Of a DNA stretch of 64,000 nt, positions 63,245-64,000 are shown in pieces. Under the pieces are notes generated by a model. That model searched no databases, had not been told where the DNA came from, and saw only the letters and a list, made by a program, of their open reading frames with translations. The stretch is from an uncultured Bacteroidales bacterium (GTDB lineage: Bacteria > Bacteroidota > Bacteroidia > Bacteroidales > UBA932): positions 42,275 through 106,274 of the forward strand of contig CALUTW010000009.1 in the NCBI GenBank assembly GCA_944323805.1, read 5' to 3'. Position 1 is the first letter of the stretch; every line of letters begins with the position of its first letter. A program made the position numbers and the translations under genes.

Positions 63245-63799
63245 ATGAAAAAGAAATTCAGATGCCTCGTATGCGGCTATGTATATGAGGGGGAGAACCC
63301 GCCGGCAGAATGCCCGGTATGCCATGCAAAGGCCGACAAGTTTGTAGAAGTCAAAGAGACCGAAGGCTCGCTCACATGGGCTGACGAGCACAGGCTCGGC
63401 GTCGCAAAAGACATCGATCCTGAGATTCTCCAGGGACTTAAGGACCATTTCAACGGGGAATGTACCGAAGTCGGGATGTATATCGCGATGAGCCGTCAGG
63501 CCGACAGGGAAGGCTACCCTGAGATTGCCGAAGCATTCAAGAGATACGCATACGAGGAAGCCGACCACGCAGCACGGTTCGCAGAGCTGCTCGGCGAGGT
63601 AGTATGGGATACCGAGACCAACGTAAGGAAGAGAATGGAGGCGGAAGCCGGCGCATGCGAGGACAAGCTCCGCATCGCAAAGCTCGCCAAGGCCCAGAAC
63701 CTCGACGCAATCCATGACACAGTACATGAGATGGCAAAGGACGAGGCCCGTCATGGCGCAGGATTCCAGGGACTCTACAACCGCTACTTCAAGAAATAG
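63245..63799 (+). CDS. Reverse-type rubrerythrin (N-terminal rubredoxin + ferritin-like diiron domain)
   Basis: 184-aa peroxide-reducing protein of anaerobes. The rubredoxin iron site comes first (C7LVC10 and C23PVC26), followed by the four-helix diiron domain with [32 protein letters not shown] and a C-terminal [12 protein letters not shown]xxxH motif. Domain order is the reverse of classical rubrerythrin, as in reverse rubrerythrins/NADH peroxidase. Preceded by a strong promoter and a leader of about 110 bases; followed by a long palindrome. Confidence 0.93.
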   Translation: MKKKFRCLVCGYVYEGENPPAECPVCHAKADKFVEVKETEGSLTWADEHRLGVAKDIDPEILQGLKDHFNGECTEVGMYIAMSRQADREGYPEIAEAFKRYAYEEADHAARFAELLGEVVWDTETNVRKRMEAEAGACEDKLRIAKLAKAQNLDAIHDTVHEMAKDEARHGAGFQGLYNRYFKK

Positions 63800-63848
63800 A
63801 CAGACAAAGCTGCATATAAGCCGTCCACGGCTGCATTACACACGAAGG

Positions 63849-63901
63849 CGACTAAAAAGGGTATTTTCTGCGTTACGCTTGAAATTCCACCTTTTTAGTC
63901 G
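63849..63901. repeat. Long palindrome after the rubrerythrin gene (terminator or REP-like element)
   Basis: CGACTAAAAAGG (63849-63860) and CCTTTTTAGTCG (63890-63901) form a perfect 12-bp stem with a 29-base loop. The A5/T5 within the stem and the T-rich flank (TTTAGTTTT) allow termination in either direction. The long structured loop is unusual for a simple terminator and suggests a repeated extragenic element. Confidence 0.6.
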
Positions 63902-63903
63902 TT

Positions 63904-63911
63904 TAGTTTTG
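63904..63911 (+). promoter_or_regulatory. Possible -7 element facing out of the window
   Basis: TAGTTTTG matches TAnnTTTG right after the palindrome; a TTG lies 22 bases upstream inside the loop. From here to 64000 the DNA is AT-rich and holds no recognisable gene. Confidence 0.3.
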
Positions 63912-64000
63912 CATTTATAAATGAAGGATTAAATTTGAGAAAGAAGGAGTTGTAGTGAACTAACTTTTGGTCTAGATTATATCTAAAGGCTGAATCAGAC

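Noticed and set aside
1..64000. tRNA, rRNA, CRISPR array, toxin-antitoxin or prophage genes
   Set aside because: Gaps are short and none shows a cloverleaf, regularly spaced repeats or matching proteins by eye; a tRNAscan or CRISPR finder run would settle it.

Overview
The window looks like a chromosomal segment from a Bacteroidales-type Bacteroidetes, probably a gut lineage. Evidence: SusC/SusD-type outer-membrane glycan import, many promoters with the Bacteroidetes -7 element TAnnTTTG (several with a TTG/TTTG about 19-20 bp upstream), a DUF4954 protein, six-domain ribosomal protein S1, and weak use of Shine-Dalgarno sequences. The base composition is moderately GC-rich. I cannot name the genus; a Rikenellaceae- or Cryptobacteroides-like organism is a guess. 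Genes are dense: no gap exceeds about 200 bases, and I see no rRNA, tRNA, CRISPR array or transposase.

Layout. 0.1-6.8 kb: a degenerate M28-peptidase homologue followed by surface-glycan glycosyltransferases (one GT2, three tandem GT14-like paralogues, a RgpF-like protein, a capsule-type DXD transferase). 6.9-15.2 kb: a lauroyl-type acyltransferase, an MsbA-like ABC exporter, a VanZ-like protein, a large exported amidase-like/golvesin/FN3 protein, a cysteine-desulfidase-family enzyme and a C_GCAxxG_C_C redox protein. 15.2-20.2 kb (minus): rpsA, rnz, a LysM glucosaminidase and mltG, closely packed. 20.3-26.4 kb (minus): a GtrA / GT-C / GtrB-like trio, corA, mntP, recR and a BadF-type sugar kinase. 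26.5-29.7 kb: a Ser-type sulfatase with a HEAT-like tail, a Nudix hydrolase and an FKBP isomerase.

29.8-52.7 kb is a complete alginate polysaccharide utilization locus (PUL), all on the minus strand. In transcription order it contains an esterase pair (alpha/beta hydrolase and SGNH O-acetylesterase), SusC, SusD, two IPT/TIG surface lipoproteins, two exported PL6 lyases, a PL17 oligoalginate lyase, KdgF, an MFS uronate transporter, an SDR (DEH reductase), a terminator, a PL6 lipoprotein, an unassigned jelly-roll lyase-like lipoprotein, and an FCD-type GntR regulator. The inferred route is: surface PL6/jelly-roll enzymes cut polymer, SusCD and the lipoproteins bind and import oligomers, PL17 makes monomers, KdgF linearises them to DEH, the MFS protein moves uronate across the inner membrane and the SDR makes KDG. 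KDG kinase and aldolase are not in the window.

The most striking non-coding signal is a pair of abutting palindromes (CTGGTCTACCAG then ATTGGTTTACCAAT, and a close variant) placed just downstream of the predicted start sites of both the susC operon and the esterase operon. The core resembles the E. coli ExuR/UxuR hexuronate operator. This ties the esterases to the alginate regulon and suggests that the natural substrate may be O-acetylated (bacterial) alginate.

52.8-63.8 kb: DUF4954, an SLC13-addB-addA cluster and a reverse-type rubrerythrin. The last 200 bases hold a long palindrome, probably a terminator or repeat element, and AT-rich DNA without a visible gene.
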